From assembly GCA_947375085.1 (NCBI GenBank), contig CANCEQ010000053.1:1-16063 (forward strand): 16,063 bases of DNA, read 5' to 3'. Made by a program: the position numbers and the translations under genes. The notes below the pieces were generated by a model. It did not search any database and was not told the DNA's origin. It worked only from the letters and a program-made list of their open reading frames with translations. Each line of letters opens with the position of its first letter. The stretch's first letter is position 1. Origin of the DNA: Flavobacteriales bacterium. GTDB taxonomy: Bacteria; Bacteroidota; Bacteroidia; Flavobacteriales; Crocinitomicaceae. This document shows positions 15,917 through 16,063 of this stretch, piece after piece.

Positions 15917-16063
15917 ATGACATTTAAGGAACTCGGGTTGAAGAGTGAGGTGCTGAAGTCGTTAACAGAAATGGGGTTTGAAGCACCTACTCCGATTCAA
16001 CTAGAAGCTATTCCTAACTTGCTTGCAAGTGATAGCGATCTAGTTGGTTTAGCCCAAACAGGA
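15917..16063 (+). CDS. DEAD-box RNA helicase N-terminus, cut by window end
   Basis: The first 49 codons of an ATP-dependent RNA helicase. MTFKELGLKSEVLKSL opens with the upstream aromatic of the Q motif, and the Q motif itself is visible (G-F-E-A-P-T-P-I-Q). Then comes D-L-V-G-L-A-Q-T-G, the first half of Walker A (A-x-T-G-x-G-K-T), at which the window ends on a codon boundary. It is either a second helicase gene or the missing front of the helicase fragment at 1-1173, with which it fits in phase. It is transcribed divergently from bshC. Confidence 0.93.
   Translation, partial: MTFKELGLKSEVLKSLTEMGFEAPTPIQLEAIPNLLASDSDLVGLAQTG

Overview
The window is AT-rich bacterial DNA that reads as Bacteroidetes, most likely Flavobacteriales (a Fluviicola/Crocinitomicaceae-like genome is my best guess). 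The reasons are a type IX secretion (T9SS) type B sorting domain, a TonB-dependent receptor with a carboxypeptidase-regulatory-like N-terminus, GldI-like FKBP lipoproteins, bacillithiol synthesis (BshC), near absence of Shine-Dalgarno sequences, and several perfect TAnnTTTG (-7) promoter elements.

Layout, left to right. 1-1376 (+): 3' part of a DEAD-box RNA helicase, overlapping by 1 nt a small YwbE-family gene. 1442-4735 (+): a secreted T9SS surface protein with five tandem ~77-residue SprB-like repeats. 4824-6287 (+): two FKBP-type lipoproteins, one with a single domain and one with two. 6395-7354 (+): a secreted M23 peptidase with a C-terminal LysM. A strong bidirectional hairpin terminator (7427-7461) closes this block. 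On the minus strand then follow a single-TM conserved protein (7492-8013), an uncharacterised 142-aa protein (8099-8527) and a VOC/PhnB-like protein (8557-8982). A gene-free gap follows, then a membrane protein with a C-terminal DUF4253-like domain (9315-10358), a hairpin-forming attC-like intergenic element (about 10411-10505), an orphan 3-TM protein (10526-11173) and a repeat-like intergenic block (about 11217-11378). The minus-strand block ends with a TonB-dependent receptor (11379-14021) and bshC (14184-15767). Divergent from bshC, a perfect promoter drives the first 49 codons of a DEAD-box helicase, cut by the window end at 16063.

The plus-strand block is mostly RNA metabolism and cell-envelope/secreted proteins. 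The stretch from about 8.1 to 11.4 kb looks like accessory DNA set between conserved genes. No complete novel system is evident. The most unusual signals are the fit of the two helicase fragments at the window ends (in phase, lacking only about the four motif I residues TGKT) and the attC-like element in the accessory stretch.
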